DNA from: Candidatus Cloacimonadota bacterium
Lineage (GTDB): Bacteria; Cloacimonadota; Cloacimonadia; Cloacimonadales; TCS61
NCBI GenBank assembly: GCA_021157525.1
Contig: JAGGWK010000079.1
Location: 1-38,884, forward strand
Reading direction: 5' to 3'
Length of the DNA: 38,884 nucleotides
Shown: one piece after another, positions 7,798 through 16,949 of the stretch
How the letters are laid out: the number at the start of each line of letters is the position of its first letter
How positions within the stretch are numbered: position 1 is the stretch's first letter
The notes under the pieces: generated by a model
Told to the model about the DNA's origin: nothing
Seen by the model: only the letters and a program-made list of their open reading frames with translations
Database searches by the model: none
Made by a program: the position numbers and the translations under genes

Positions 7798-8880
7798 CTA
7801 CAAATACTTTTCGATCTCTGCTTTTACATCTTCGGGTGTAAAGACCAGACCGCCGACTTTGCCCATAAATTCCACGGGAACTTTGCCATTGATCGCCAGT
7901 TTCACATCTTCTACCATCTGGCCCAGATTCAATTCAAAGGTGACTACCCGTTTTACCTTGGGGCCTACCCCGGCAGCTACTTGCTGATAGGGGAAGGGCC
8001 ATACGGAGATAGGACGAACCATCCCGACATTTTTACCCTCTTCTTTCAGCTGATCGATAGCCGATTTTACGATGCGTGAGGCTGTACCATAGGCACAACA
8101 CAGAAGCTCATTGTCGTCATTGACATTGTAATTTTCCCACCGGCACTCATTTTCACGGATGAGATCGTATTTTTCACCTAAACGCAGTACGTGTTTTTCC
8201 AGTTCCTTGGGGTCGATTTCCAATGAATTGATCTCATGATGATGATGATTTGGTTCATCTTCGTTTGGACGGCAGCACCAATCCCAATGTTGTTTTTCTT
8301 TCTCCAGAATTTCTTCCGGTGTAAGAGCATCTTTAAATTCCACCGGCTCCATCATCTGGCCCAGCAATCCATCGGCCAAAATCATTACCGGGTTACGATA
8401 TTTATCCGCCAGGTCAAAGGCCAGAGAAGCCATGTCGGCAAATTCCTGAACCGAATTGGGAGCAAGGCAGATCACATAATAATCACCATGACCGCCACCA
8501 CGGGTTGCCTGGAAATAATCGCCCTGAGCAGGCTGAATATCACCCAATCCCGGGCCGCCACGGGCCACATTTACGATAACCGCAGGAAGCTGTGCCCCTG
8601 CAATATAGGAAATCCCTTCCTGCTTCAGCGAGATTCCTGGTGAAGACGACGAGGTCATTACCCTGCGGCCACAACCTGCAGCGCCATACACCATGTTTAT
8701 GGCAGCAACTTCACTCTCTGCCTGCACAAATACGCCATCGGCTTTTGGCATCATCTTTGCCATGTACTCGATTAACTCGCTTTGAGGCGTAATGGGATAC
8801 GCAAAATAAAGCCGGCAGCCTGCACGAATCGCAGCTTCTGCAATAGCTTCATTGCCTTTCATCAATACTTTCTTGCCCAT
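7798..8880 (-). CDS. vorB: 2-oxoacid:ferredoxin oxidoreductase, alpha subunit (VorB-like)
   Basis: The 360-aa alpha subunit holds the pyrimidine-binding domain and the substrate-side domain. The opening GNEAIAEAAIRAGC...YFAYPITPQSELIEYM is the conserved start of VorB/KorA proteins. TSSSSPGISLKQEGISY is the usual active-site neighbourhood, and the C-terminal transketolase-like domain (about 245-360) includes RPISVWPFP. It favours 3-methyl-2-oxobutanoate oxidoreductase, but 2-oxoglutarate or other 2-oxoacids remain possible. A run of four histidines (PNHHHHEIN, about 217) in the linker is unusual and could bind metal, or be neutral. The gene starts 13 nt after the ferredoxin gene. Confidence 0.85.
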   Translation of the reverse strand: MGKKVLMKGNEAIAEAAIRAGCRLYFAYPITPQSELIEYMAKMMPKADGVFVQAESEVAAINMVYGAAGCGRRVMTSSSSPGISLKQEGISYIAGAQLPAVIVNVARGGPGLGDIQPAQGDYFQATRGGGHGDYYVICLAPNSVQEFADMASLAFDLADKYRNPVMILADGLLGQMMEPVEFKDALTPEEILEKEKQHWDWCCRPNEDEPNHHHHEINSLEIDPKELEKHVLRLGEKYDLIRENECRWENYNVNDDNELLCCAYGTASRIVKSAIDQLKEEGKNVGMVRPISVWPFPYQQVAAGVGPKVKRVVTFELNLGQMVEDVKLAINGKVPVEFMGKVGGLVFTPEDVKAEIEKYL

Positions 8881-8893
8881 ACAAATCCTCCAT

Positions 8894-9097
8894 CTATTTT
8901 TCTATTGTAATCGCAACGTCAGGACACGTGTTATAGCACATCATACAGGCGATGCATGCATCTTGGTCAAAACACTCGGCATAGTGATAGCCTTTACTGT
9001 TGATGTTTTCCGAAAATCGGATAATTTTCTTTGGGCATGCTGCAATGCAGAGTCCGCACCCCTTACAGTACTTCGGGTCAACTGTCATTCTAGGCAT
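8894..9097 (-). CDS. 2-oxoacid:ferredoxin oxidoreductase, delta subunit (2[4Fe-4S] ferredoxin)
   Basis: This 67-aa polyferredoxin carries two full clusters, CKGCGLCIAACP and CIACMMCYNTCP, and passes electrons from the oxidoreductase to soluble ferredoxin. The ATG at 9097 has AAGGAG 8 nt upstream. It is the first gene of the operon (delta-alpha-beta-gamma), the usual order for VOR/KOR clusters. Confidence 0.93.
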   Translation of the reverse strand: MPRMTVDPKYCKGCGLCIAACPKKIIRFSENINSKGYHYAECFDQDACIACMMCYNTCPDVAITIEK

Positions 9098-9387
9098 AAT
9101 CTACTCCTTCATTTTTATTCTAACTTTTTTTAAAAAAACCGGTGCCACTCTATTTTGTCAACCACAAACTCACGACACTTTGGGTGCCGATTGGTTTTTG
9201 CCCTGTGCCATGTCGCTTTCCCAGCCGTAATCTCTTACATGACATAGTGTAGCGGTTTTTCTGCCGCACCTTAATCTAGGATGCAGCTGCGGTAAAAATA
9301 GTTCGCCCTTCCACTCCCCCATTTGTTGTTGTTTTGGTAGGATGCCAGACGCCATGGCCGACAAATTTCTCTCTTTTTATCAGCCCC
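9098..9387. other. Long leader between comEC and the oxidoreductase operon
   Basis: These 290 nt hold no convincing gene. On the minus strand GTCATGT and ACATGGC (9237-9243, 9207-9213) can form a 7-bp stem with one wobble, enclosing a smaller GCT/AAGC-type hairpin. A CCGCA/TGCGG stem lies around 9270-9295. I match no known riboswitch. The comEC terminator may also be here. Confidence 0.4.
9133..9161 (-). promoter_or_regulatory. Possible promoter of the oxidoreductase operon
   Basis: A perfect TTGACA lies on the minus strand at 9156-9161, about 60 nt before the ferredoxin ATG. The -10 region 17-19 nt on is only T-rich (TTTTTT/TTTTTA), so the call is weak. Confidence 0.35.
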
Positions 9388-11682
9388 TTACTCTCGGGTT
9401 GTCGGTTTTGCCTGGGACTTTTCAAAGATGATGCATCCATCTGTGCCGGTGATGTAACAGGGCACTCCCGCCTGTGCATAACGCCGCATGGTGGCTGGAT
9501 GGGGAAAGGAAAAGCGATTATGCCGGGAGGTGGAGACAATGGCCACTTCGGGAGATGTCCCTTGGATAAAGGCCATTGTGGACGAGGTTTTGCTGCCATG
9601 ATGTCCTACCTTTAAAACATCGCAGTTGAGCATCTTAGGATACCGTGATAACAGATGTTCTTCCACCTCTTCCTCGGCATCACCACAAAATAAAAAGACG
9701 GTAGATTGCAGCACAACCCGCACCACGATGGATGCATTATTTATTTTTGGATGGTTGTAGCCAGCGTCAGGATGCAGCACTTTCAGCCGTAGGTCGCCTA
9801 CCACAATCGTGGTGGTATCTGTTACGGTGGTTACTTCAGCGTTTTCTTCGACAATGGTTCGCTGGATCCGGGGCCAACAGGAGCGGGTTTTAAATTCATC
9901 CGTCACGGCTACCCGCTGGATATTCAGCTCCTGAGCCAAAGCATCAAAGCCTCCAAAATGGTCGTTATGCCCATGAGTGAGAATCACCAGATCGAGGTTT
10001 GTGATGCGTTGCCGGATAAGAAATGGCAATATCGTGCGGGTTGCGTGGCCAGGTTCATCTTCCACCGGGCCGGTATCTATCAGCACAGCTGTTTCTCCCT
10101 GCTGAATCAGCGCACAATCCCCCAGTCCACAATCAAAAAAAACTACCCGCTCATGTTTGCTGGGAACCATGTAAGGCAGCGCCACCACCGCTACCAGAGC
10201 CAGGACCACTCCTATCAACATTGCACGGTGACGCCTTTTTTGCAGCACTCCGCCCAAAATTAACAAACCAAAAAGCACTATCACCTGCATCCCGGATGCA
10301 AACAGTGGCTTCCAGCAAAAAGGCATCCCGGCACACAGTGCCACCCAACGGTTAAGCACCTGATGAACCACCAGAAACACCGGATAATACAGCTGATACA
10401 GCGGCGGCGGAACTGCCAGGCAAATCACGCTGAGCACCAGTAGCAGGCTAAAAAGCGGGATTGCCAGCATGTTGGCAATGATGCCGTTGAGATTGAATTG
10501 ATAAAAATAGTGCATCGTGATAGGTGACAAATAGAGGGAAACCCAGAAGCTCACTCCCACGATGCCAATCAGATTGTTGGCAGACTTTTTGGCCGCCAGT
10601 TTCAGGCCATTGTCACTTTTTGTAATGCGACACGGCCGTATCCTGGGCAAAAAGAAAAGCAATGTTGCCACGGCAATAAAAGACATCTGCAATCCCACAC
10701 TGTAGATATCTTCCGGTCGCAAAATAGTGATAACCAGAAAGGCGGCCGCCAGGATGTTTGGTGCCGATACTTTGCGGGAAAAGAGACTTGCCAGTAGATA
10801 CAAACTCAGCATTGTGGTGGCACGGAACACCGAAGGAATGCCGTTACACAGCAGGCAATACAGCATCAAAAGGGCTATGGTAAGAAGCTTACGAAACGTG
10901 CGCTGCGGCAGAATAGACGTGATTCCGGTGATGATGAGAAACAGCACTCCCACATGCAACCCGCTGATAGCCAACAGATGGCTGAGCCCCGCTTGGGTAA
11001 AGAGGGTCCTGGTATCCCCCAGCTCGTCTTTGCATCCCAGCAAAACAGCGGAAATGAGAGGTGCATCCTCGCCAAAACGTTGCCGGATACGGCGAAGCAT
11101 CCACCGACGAAGATCGATGATACTGCGCTGTAACGAAAAACCTGACGCCGGTTGTACCGTTACGGCAGATCGGGGATATCCTCGGGCAAAAATTCCGCGC
11201 CGTCCATACCATTTTTGCCAATTCATCATCCCGGGATTTCCCGGTGGCCGAATGGCTGAAAGTTGCATAATGCAGCTCACCCTGTCACCATAGTGTAAAC
11301 CCGGCTTAGTGGTAGAAAAAAGCGCAGCACCAGACACCGCTACACCACACACCGTAAGTTGGTTAATGCGGGTAAGCCACCGGCCATCCCGCAAAACCAC
11401 TTCTCCGGAAATGGTGCCGGAGATGGGCTGCAAAATCTCTTCCTTTGCAGTGAACAACGCAGTAACATGCCGACCGGGCAATTGGCGATTTAATGAAATA
11501 TGAAGGGCTGCCAAAGCAACAATTGCCACCAATATGGCGCCACTTCGCAGCGACCGCTTCAGCCATCCTGCACCGAGAGCTGCCACCAGCAGGAAAAACC
11601 AGATGACGGTGGGTTGTTGTGAGGAAACCAGCAGTCCGCCGAGCCAGCATACTGCACAAAAAATCAAAGGAAGAGGAGACAT
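9388..11682 (-). CDS. comEC: ComEC/Rec2-type DNA uptake channel
   Basis: ComEC forms the inner-membrane channel that passes single-stranded DNA into the cell during natural transformation. The 764 aa contain N-terminal membrane segments and a DUF4131-type soluble region (about 1-190), the Competence domain with HLLAISGLHVG (about 235-245) and many membrane helices (to about 505), and a C-terminal metallo-beta-lactamase domain with THGHNDHFGG (about 569-578) and KVGHHGSKTS, thought to act as the nuclease. Length and order match full ComEC proteins. It starts 21 nt after dxr behind GAGGAGG and is the last gene of the long minus-strand run. No other competence gene is visible. Confidence 0.93.
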   Translation of the reverse strand: MSPLPLIFCAVCWLGGLLVSSQQPTVIWFFLLVAALGAGWLKRSLRSGAILVAIVALAALHISLNRQLPGRHVTALFTAKEEILQPISGTISGEVVLRDGRWLTRINQLTVCGVAVSGAALFSTTKPGLHYGDRVSCIMQLSAIRPPGNPGMMNWQKWYGRRGIFARGYPRSAVTVQPASGFSLQRSIIDLRRWMLRRIRQRFGEDAPLISAVLLGCKDELGDTRTLFTQAGLSHLLAISGLHVGVLFLIITGITSILPQRTFRKLLTIALLMLYCLLCNGIPSVFRATTMLSLYLLASLFSRKVSAPNILAAAFLVITILRPEDIYSVGLQMSFIAVATLLFFLPRIRPCRITKSDNGLKLAAKKSANNLIGIVGVSFWVSLYLSPITMHYFYQFNLNGIIANMLAIPLFSLLLVLSVICLAVPPPLYQLYYPVFLVVHQVLNRWVALCAGMPFCWKPLFASGMQVIVLFGLLILGGVLQKRRHRAMLIGVVLALVAVVALPYMVPSKHERVVFFDCGLGDCALIQQGETAVLIDTGPVEDEPGHATRTILPFLIRQRITNLDLVILTHGHNDHFGGFDALAQELNIQRVAVTDEFKTRSCWPRIQRTIVEENAEVTTVTDTTTIVVGDLRLKVLHPDAGYNHPKINNASIVVRVVLQSTVFLFCGDAEEEVEEHLLSRYPKMLNCDVLKVGHHGSKTSSTMAFIQGTSPEVAIVSTSRHNRFSFPHPATMRRYAQAGVPCYITGTDGCIIFEKSQAKPTTRE

Positions 11683-11703
11683 ATGCGCCTCCTCTTTATC
11701 GGC

Positions 11704-12855
11704 TTAAATTAGCGTCTGGAAGTTTTTTAAAACGAAGTTTCTGGTGTCGTGATTGGTGGTGAGAATCGTCTCCACATCTGGGTGAGAAATGTTTGCAGCC
11801 TGCTCCACCGTCGCAGCTACCAGAGTAAAAATATCGTTGAACCGAATGCGCCGGGTGCGAAACAGCTCGATGGCAGCTTCGTTGGCGGCATTCATGATGG
11901 TAGGTAACAAACCGCCAGCGGCGGCAACCTGCAGCGCCAATCCAAAGAGAGGATAACGCTGGGTTGAGATAGCTTCGAATTGAAGGGTTTTGATAGCCAG
12001 GAAATCGGTATGTGTCACCTGTGGCGCAACATGTTTTGGATGTGTAAGCGCATAAAGTATTGGCAGTTGCATCGTTGGTTTGCTCATCTGAGCCAAAATA
12101 GAGCCATCGATAAATTGCACCATCGAATGGATGATTGACTGCGGATGGATGATGGCCTCAATGCGGCTGTAGGGCATGTCAAACAGCCAGTGCGCTTCGA
12201 TGATTTCCAGCCCTTTATTCAGCATAGTCGCTGAATCCATAGTAACTTTGAACCCCATATCCCAAGTAGGATGTTTGAGGGATTGGGCAAGGTCGATGTG
12301 GGAAAAATCTTCCAGTGGAAGCTGGCGGAACGGCCCGCCGGATGCTGTAATAATCAGCTTGTGTACCTCTTCCACCGGCCTGCCGCTCATAGCCTGTAAT
12401 ATTGCGCTGTGCTCGCTGTCCACCGGCAAAAGGGTGGTGTGGGTTTTGGCCAGTAGCGGCTTCACCAAATGGCCGGCCATCACCAGAGATTCCTTGTTAG
12501 CCAGCGCCACATCGATGCCAGCCTCTAGAGAGGTAAGGGTGGATTGCATCCCGGCAGAGCCTGAGATGGCATTAAACACCACATCCAGAGGAAGGGTTTT
12601 CAGCAGAGAGTCAAGAGCATCGGTACCGTAATGCACTGTACATCCCCGGGGAATATCGGTAATGGAATCGGGTGAAATCTGATTGGTGAGCACCACGTGG
12701 GGTATCGAAAATTCCTCAGCCAGCCGGAACAGTTTTTTACTATTGTTATGAGACGTTGCCAGCTCAATGCGAACCAGTCCCGGATGCGACCGCATCACCT
12801 GGATGGTTGAGGTTCCTATGGAACCGGTGATTCCCAATATCCCGATGGATTTCAT
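11704..12855 (-). CDS. dxr: 1-deoxy-D-xylulose-5-phosphate reductoisomerase
   Basis: DXR converts DXP to 2-C-methyl-erythritol 4-phosphate with NADPH, the committed step of the MEP isoprenoid pathway. The 383 aa have the NADPH loop GITGSIGTST (8-17), LANKESLV, the metal ligands in PVDSEHSAI and NKGLEIIEAH, the substrate-binding SGGPFR and HPTWDMG, and the C-terminal MNAANEAA. The start overlaps the stop of the upstream barrel gene by 4 nt. Isoprenoids feed undecaprenyl phosphate, the substrate of the wecA-like enzyme at the head of this run. Confidence 0.96.
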   Translation of the reverse strand: MKSIGILGITGSIGTSTIQVMRSHPGLVRIELATSHNNSKKLFRLAEEFSIPHVVLTNQISPDSITDIPRGCTVHYGTDALDSLLKTLPLDVVFNAISGSAGMQSTLTSLEAGIDVALANKESLVMAGHLVKPLLAKTHTTLLPVDSEHSAILQAMSGRPVEEVHKLIITASGGPFRQLPLEDFSHIDLAQSLKHPTWDMGFKVTMDSATMLNKGLEIIEAHWLFDMPYSRIEAIIHPQSIIHSMVQFIDGSILAQMSKPTMQLPILYALTHPKHVAPQVTHTDFLAIKTLQFEAISTQRYPLFGLALQVAAAGGLLPTIMNAANEAAIELFRTRRIRFNDIFTLVAATVEQAANISHPDVETILTTNHDTRNFVLKNFQTLI

Positions 12856-13799
12856 AGACGCATACTCACCGAAACCCGATGGGAATTGTCCAATTCCGCA
12901 TTGTGTTCAAATCCGTAATTCACGCTGAAATGATCAAAGTCAAGGCTCAAACCGGCGGTGAGGTTTTCCACATCATAGCCAGCCAGCAGGGTAACCCGCT
13001 GATGTACATCCAGAGCCATGCCGGCATGATAATCCAGACTGAGAGAACCCAGCGATGTGGTAGCCGCCTCTTCCCTGCCTTCGGTGTAGGTTTCTACGTT
13101 AACATACCAGGATGCGTTGCGGTTGATCACCGGCAGCATCAAGTGGTTGCGCACTTCCACATCCAGACCAGGATTCACGCTCTCTACGGTGTCGTTACTC
13201 CATATCACCTGGGTGGTAAAGAAATCCCGCAAGCGCAGTCCCAGCCGCCATTGGGGGGTAAAATCGAAATAGGTAGAGAGGTCAGCGCCAAAGCCGAAAC
13301 CGGTTTCTTCTGCCAGATCCCGATAAGCCAACTTAGGGGTAATGCCCAACACATAGTTGCCGATTTTCCGCGACATTCCGGCATAGAGAACCATGTCTGA
13401 AGTGTTTACATGTTTGTAGGCGTAGGGGCGGTTTTGATAGGATGGATCTACGCTGGGGTCATTTACTTTTGTAAGGGGAATATCATCTATCCCGATACGG
13501 GTGACCACTACCGAAAACTTGGTTTTTTTACCCCAAACGGCAGAAAAGGTGTCATAACTCAACAGACCGTCATACTCTTCGGCGTGCATCATTTCAAAGC
13601 GATTGTCGGTAACTTCCTGCAAAAGTGCTGCATTCCAATAGGCCAGACCAAAGGCATCGCTATCGGTAACACCGCATCCCCCAAGGGCATAATTACGCAC
13701 TCCGGCACCCATCCGAAAAATCTCCCCGGCATATTTATCGGCCCATGCACTGGCAGCAAGCACCAGCATCAGGGCAAGAATCACTATTCGTTGTTTCAT
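12852..13799 (-). CDS. PorV/UPF0164-like outer-membrane beta-barrel protein
   Basis: A 315-aa exported protein with a clear signal peptide (MKQRIVILALMLVLAASAWA). The mature start GEIFRMGAGVRNYALGGCGVTDSDAFGLAYWNAALL fits the PorV/PorQ/UPF0164 pattern (G.R..ALGG..V...DA....WN.A.L) in pieces; the remainder alternates hydrophobic and polar residues and ends in the aromatic-plus-arginine strand SVSMRL, typical of outer-membrane barrels. PorV-like proteins serve type IX secretion in Bacteroidota, which fits the sorting tail on the protein at 535-1917. Direct participation is inference. The ribosome binding site is AAGGAG, 6 nt before ATG. Confidence 0.75.
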   Translation of the reverse strand: MKQRIVILALMLVLAASAWADKYAGEIFRMGAGVRNYALGGCGVTDSDAFGLAYWNAALLQEVTDNRFEMMHAEEYDGLLSYDTFSAVWGKKTKFSVVVTRIGIDDIPLTKVNDPSVDPSYQNRPYAYKHVNTSDMVLYAGMSRKIGNYVLGITPKLAYRDLAEETGFGFGADLSTYFDFTPQWRLGLRLRDFFTTQVIWSNDTVESVNPGLDVEVRNHLMLPVINRNASWYVNVETYTEGREEAATTSLGSLSLDYHAGMALDVHQRVTLLAGYDVENLTAGLSLDFDHFSVNYGFEHNAELDNSHRVSVSMRL

Positions 13800-13809
13800 G
13801 TTAACTCCT

Positions 13810-15969
13810 TTATATCAAGCTCACATAACTGCCAATAATTCGTTTCAGCTCTCCACTGTCAAAGGATATGGTCAATTTGGCCTTATTTCCTTTGCCGTCC
13901 ACATTTAAGATCATACCATCGCCAAAAGTAACATGGCGAATTCTTTGTCCAATATGAAAATGCTTCTCCGATTCCATCGTCACTGGAGGTTTTGTTTTTT
14001 TGCCCCCGGGAGCCTGAAATTCGTAGAAGGAATTATTGATGCGTTCGTAGCACTCCTCATCCAGCTCGCGGATGAAGCGGCTGGGCATTGTCATGGTTAC
14101 ATTGTTGTATATTCGTCTGGATGCAGCATAGCAAAGCTGCAAGGTTTTCCTGGTGCGGGTGATTCCCACATAGAGCAGGCGCCGTTCCTCTTCCAATGCG
14201 CTATCCAGTTCCAGAGAGCGGTTGTGGGGCAAAAGGCCGTCTTCCAGCCCAACGATAAACACATGGTCAAATTCCAAGCCTTTGACATTGTGCATGGTCA
14301 TCAGTTTGATGGAAGAGCTTTCCGTGTCGTAATTATCCAGATCGGTTTGTAATGATACGGTTTGCAGATAGTCCTGCAAGGTCGGTTCCTCTTCATGGTC
14401 TTCCACGAAGCTTTCGCTGAATTCATCTACCGCAGCGATGAATTCTTTGAGGTTTTCGGCGCGGGCAATGTCCTGGGGATCATCGGATGCTTCAAATTTC
14501 CGGATTACCCCCAGATCTTCCACCAGCTGCGATACACATTCAAACACCGAAGCCTCGTTGGAAAGCTCGATCCATTTTTGCATCTGCCGGCCAAAGTTCT
14601 GCATTTTGGCAAAAGCCGATGTGCCCACACTCACCTGATCCACAGCAAACAGCGCTTCTCGCAATGAGAGATTTGCATCCCCGGCGAACTTGATAAGTCG
14701 CTCTTGGGACACTTTGCCGATGCCTCTGCCCGGTTCGTTGATGATGCGCAAAAAGCTCTCGTTATCCTGAGGATTAATCAGCACCCGCAGGTAGGCCAGG
14801 ATGTCTTTGATCTCTTTTCGTTGATAAAAATTTACTCCACCGATGATCTGGTACCGCAGGTTTTGCCTGGTAAAAGCATTTTCAAAAACCCGGGACTGCG
14901 CATTGGTGCGGTAAAGCACAACACATTGGTTTAGATCTGCTCCTTTTCGTTGTAAGGCTTTAATCTCTTTTGCCACAAACTTCGCTTCGCCGTTTTCGTT
15001 GTCAGTGCGCACCAGCAGTGGCTTTTCGTCGCTCTTCAGGGCCGACCACAACTCTTTGCTATGACGCTGGGAATTGTTCTTTATCAGACTGTTTGCCAGG
15101 TTCAGAATCACCTTCGGCGAGCGGTAGTTTTGTTCAAGTTTTATGGTTTTTACGTTTTTATAATCCTGCTCAAAGTTCAGGATGTTTTTGATATCTGCGC
15201 CCCGCCAGCTATAGATCGCCTGGTCGTCATCCCCCACCACACAGAGGTTTTGGTGTTCCCTGGCGATGAGGTTTATGATGCGGAACTGCGCATAGTTGGT
15301 ATCCTGATATTCATCTATCATCACGTAGCGAAATTGCTGCTGATAGTGTTGCAAACGGGAGGGATTATCGTGGAGCAAAAAGGCGGTGTTCATCAGCAGA
15401 TCGTCAAAATCCATGGCATTGTTTTTCAGCAGATGACTCTGGTAGCGTTGGTAAATATCTTCTACCATGTCGGAGTAAAAATTGGAATCGTTAAACTGAA
15501 AGAAGTCCTCCGGCCGGATGAGGGAATTTTTGCTCCGGCTGATAATGTTACGGATTTTATTTGGGGGAAATTTTTTCGTGTCTATGCTCCGATCTTTGTA
15601 GATGCGGTTTATTACCGCTTTTTGGTCGCCATCATCATAGATGGAAAAATTGGATGTATAGGGAAGTGCTTCGCTTTCTTTCCGCAGGATGCGTGTGCAG
15701 ATGGAGTGAAAGGTGCCGATCCACAGAGAACGAACATTGAGATTGAGCGATGCGCTGAGACGATCTTTGAGTTCACGGGCTGCTTTATTTGTGAAGGTAA
15801 CCACTAACAGATTCCAGGGAGTGATGTGTTTTTCTTCTATAAGGTAAGCAGTGCGGGCAATAACCGAGCGGGTTTTGCCACTACCGGCACCGGCCAGCAC
15901 CAGAAGCGGACCTTCGGTAGTGGTAACCACCTGCAGTTGGGCGTCGTTCAAATCATCCAGTATATGCAT
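13810..15969 (-). CDS. pcrA: UvrD/PcrA-type ATP-dependent DNA helicase
   Basis: Superfamily 1A 3'-to-5' helicase used in repair and replication. The 719 aa show Walker A AGAGSGKT (26-33), motif Ia TFTNKAARELK, motif II DEYQDTN, motif III VVGDDDQAIYSWRGA, motif IV with YRS, motif V MTMHNVKGLEFDHVF and motif VI LLYVGITRTRK. The C-terminal end has the short Tudor-like segment (GQRIRHVTFGDGMILNV) that binds RNA polymerase in PcrA-type proteins. It starts 6 nt after the upstream lipoprotein gene. Confidence 0.95.
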   Translation of the reverse strand: MHILDDLNDAQLQVVTTTEGPLLVLAGAGSGKTRSVIARTAYLIEEKHITPWNLLVVTFTNKAARELKDRLSASLNLNVRSLWIGTFHSICTRILRKESEALPYTSNFSIYDDGDQKAVINRIYKDRSIDTKKFPPNKIRNIISRSKNSLIRPEDFFQFNDSNFYSDMVEDIYQRYQSHLLKNNAMDFDDLLMNTAFLLHDNPSRLQHYQQQFRYVMIDEYQDTNYAQFRIINLIAREHQNLCVVGDDDQAIYSWRGADIKNILNFEQDYKNVKTIKLEQNYRSPKVILNLANSLIKNNSQRHSKELWSALKSDEKPLLVRTDNENGEAKFVAKEIKALQRKGADLNQCVVLYRTNAQSRVFENAFTRQNLRYQIIGGVNFYQRKEIKDILAYLRVLINPQDNESFLRIINEPGRGIGKVSQERLIKFAGDANLSLREALFAVDQVSVGTSAFAKMQNFGRQMQKWIELSNEASVFECVSQLVEDLGVIRKFEASDDPQDIARAENLKEFIAAVDEFSESFVEDHEEEPTLQDYLQTVSLQTDLDNYDTESSSIKLMTMHNVKGLEFDHVFIVGLEDGLLPHNRSLELDSALEEERRLLYVGITRTRKTLQLCYAASRRIYNNVTMTMPSRFIRELDEECYERINNSFYEFQAPGGKKTKPPVTMESEKHFHIGQRIRHVTFGDGMILNVDGKGNKAKLTISFDSGELKRIIGSYVSLI

Positions 15970-15975
15970 CCTGCT

Positions 15976-16371
15976 TTACCAAGAATGGGCTTCGGAACGG
16001 TATCCTTCCAGCTTTTCGCCATCAACCAAAAGGTAGGCAGAGAGCTTGTACCAATAGAAATTCTCATTACCCACGGTGGCGATCTCCACATTCACATCTT
16101 CAAACGTGATAATATCTGACACTTCCACTTCTTTGATCAATGGGAATGCCCCATCATAGGATTGTGACCGATAAATATAGTATCCGTCGGCATCAGAAAG
16201 TGCTTCCCATTGGAGATAAACAGTATTTGAGCCGGTAACAGACACCTGAATACCCGTCACTTTTCCCGGTGCGGAGACGTTATGGCTATCGGGATCCAGG
16301 GGATTTTTCCGGGATAGCGAACAGGAAATCAGAAGAAAAAGGATGAGAGCGGCCATGATAATTTGTTTCAT
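15976..16371 (-). CDS. Small lipoprotein with one fibronectin type III-like domain
   Basis: The 131-aa protein begins at the ATG at 16371, which overlaps the stop of the preceding gene by one base (TGATG). It gives MKQIIMAALILFLLISC with lipobox Cys17. After the Cys come SRKNPLDPDS, a motif I associate with exported lipoproteins of this kind, and an Fn3-like fold (about 33-131; VYLQWEALSDADGYYIYRS is diagnostic). No enzymatic motif is present. An upstream in-frame ATG (16500) would read through most of the neighbouring gene's end and is unlikely. Confidence 0.8.
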   Translation of the reverse strand: MKQIIMAALILFLLISCSLSRKNPLDPDSHNVSAPGKVTGIQVSVTGSNTVYLQWEALSDADGYYIYRSQSYDGAFPLIKEVEVSDIITFEDVNVEIATVGNENFYWYKLSAYLLVDGEKLEGYRSEAHSW

Positions 16372-16946
16372 CAAAACCTCACAGACACTGTGCCCATACC
16401 CAGAGAAATGCGCTTTCCTGAATCTTGCAAAATCCGGTTCCACACAGCTGCATTGTATTCGTCGGTAACCACTATCGTATCGTAAATAGTATAGCACCAC
16501 ACCAGCAGGCCAAGGCTCATAAAGCCCTGAAACATCCGGTATTCGTCATTGGCATCGGTATAAAATTGCTTGATGTCGCCGATGTAGGTAGCGTCTTTGT
16601 AGTTACTGTAGCTATCCATCGCCTTATCCAGATAAAAGAACCCGGTGCCAAAAAGCACAACTTCCGTGGCCAATAAAATACTGCCTTTATTGTAATGTTG
16701 CGCTGAAAAATGCCCCCATCCGGGAACCAGAGCGGATTTCACAAGGTTTGAGGTTACATCCTGTTTTTTAAGCTCGTAAATTTGCAGTAGTTTCTGGCGC
16801 TCCAGCAAATCCTGACGAAAAGCCTGCTGTTCTTCAAAATTTTTCCACTGATATTTCTGCGGATCGGAAAAGCGCGCAATATCAAAATCTGCACTTAATG
16901 AAATGACCACAGCTACGAGAAAAATGATTATATAATTCTGTTTCAT
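16371..16946 (-). CDS. DUF5683-like membrane protein
   Basis: A 191-aa protein with an N-terminal signal or anchor (IIIFLVAVVISLSA) and a central module, SALVPGWGHFSAQHYNKGSI, matching the A.vPG.GQ.y....KG pattern of DUF5683. It continues into two or three hydrophobic helices. The function of the family is unknown. It lies between two envelope lipoproteins, with 3 nt after the TPR gene and a 1-base overlap with the next, so it is probably part of the same envelope module. Confidence 0.7.
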   Translation of the reverse strand: MKQNYIIIFLVAVVISLSADFDIARFSDPQKYQWKNFEEQQAFRQDLLERQKLLQIYELKKQDVTSNLVKSALVPGWGHFSAQHYNKGSILLATEVVLFGTGFFYLDKAMDSYSNYKDATYIGDIKQFYTDANDEYRMFQGFMSLGLLVWCYTIYDTIVVTDEYNAAVWNRILQDSGKRISLGMGTVSVRF

Positions 16947-16949
16947 GGG

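Noticed and set aside
9170-9364. Small minus-strand ORF in front of the oxidoreductase operon
   Set aside because: No ribosome binding site or recognisable protein features; it runs through the structured leader.
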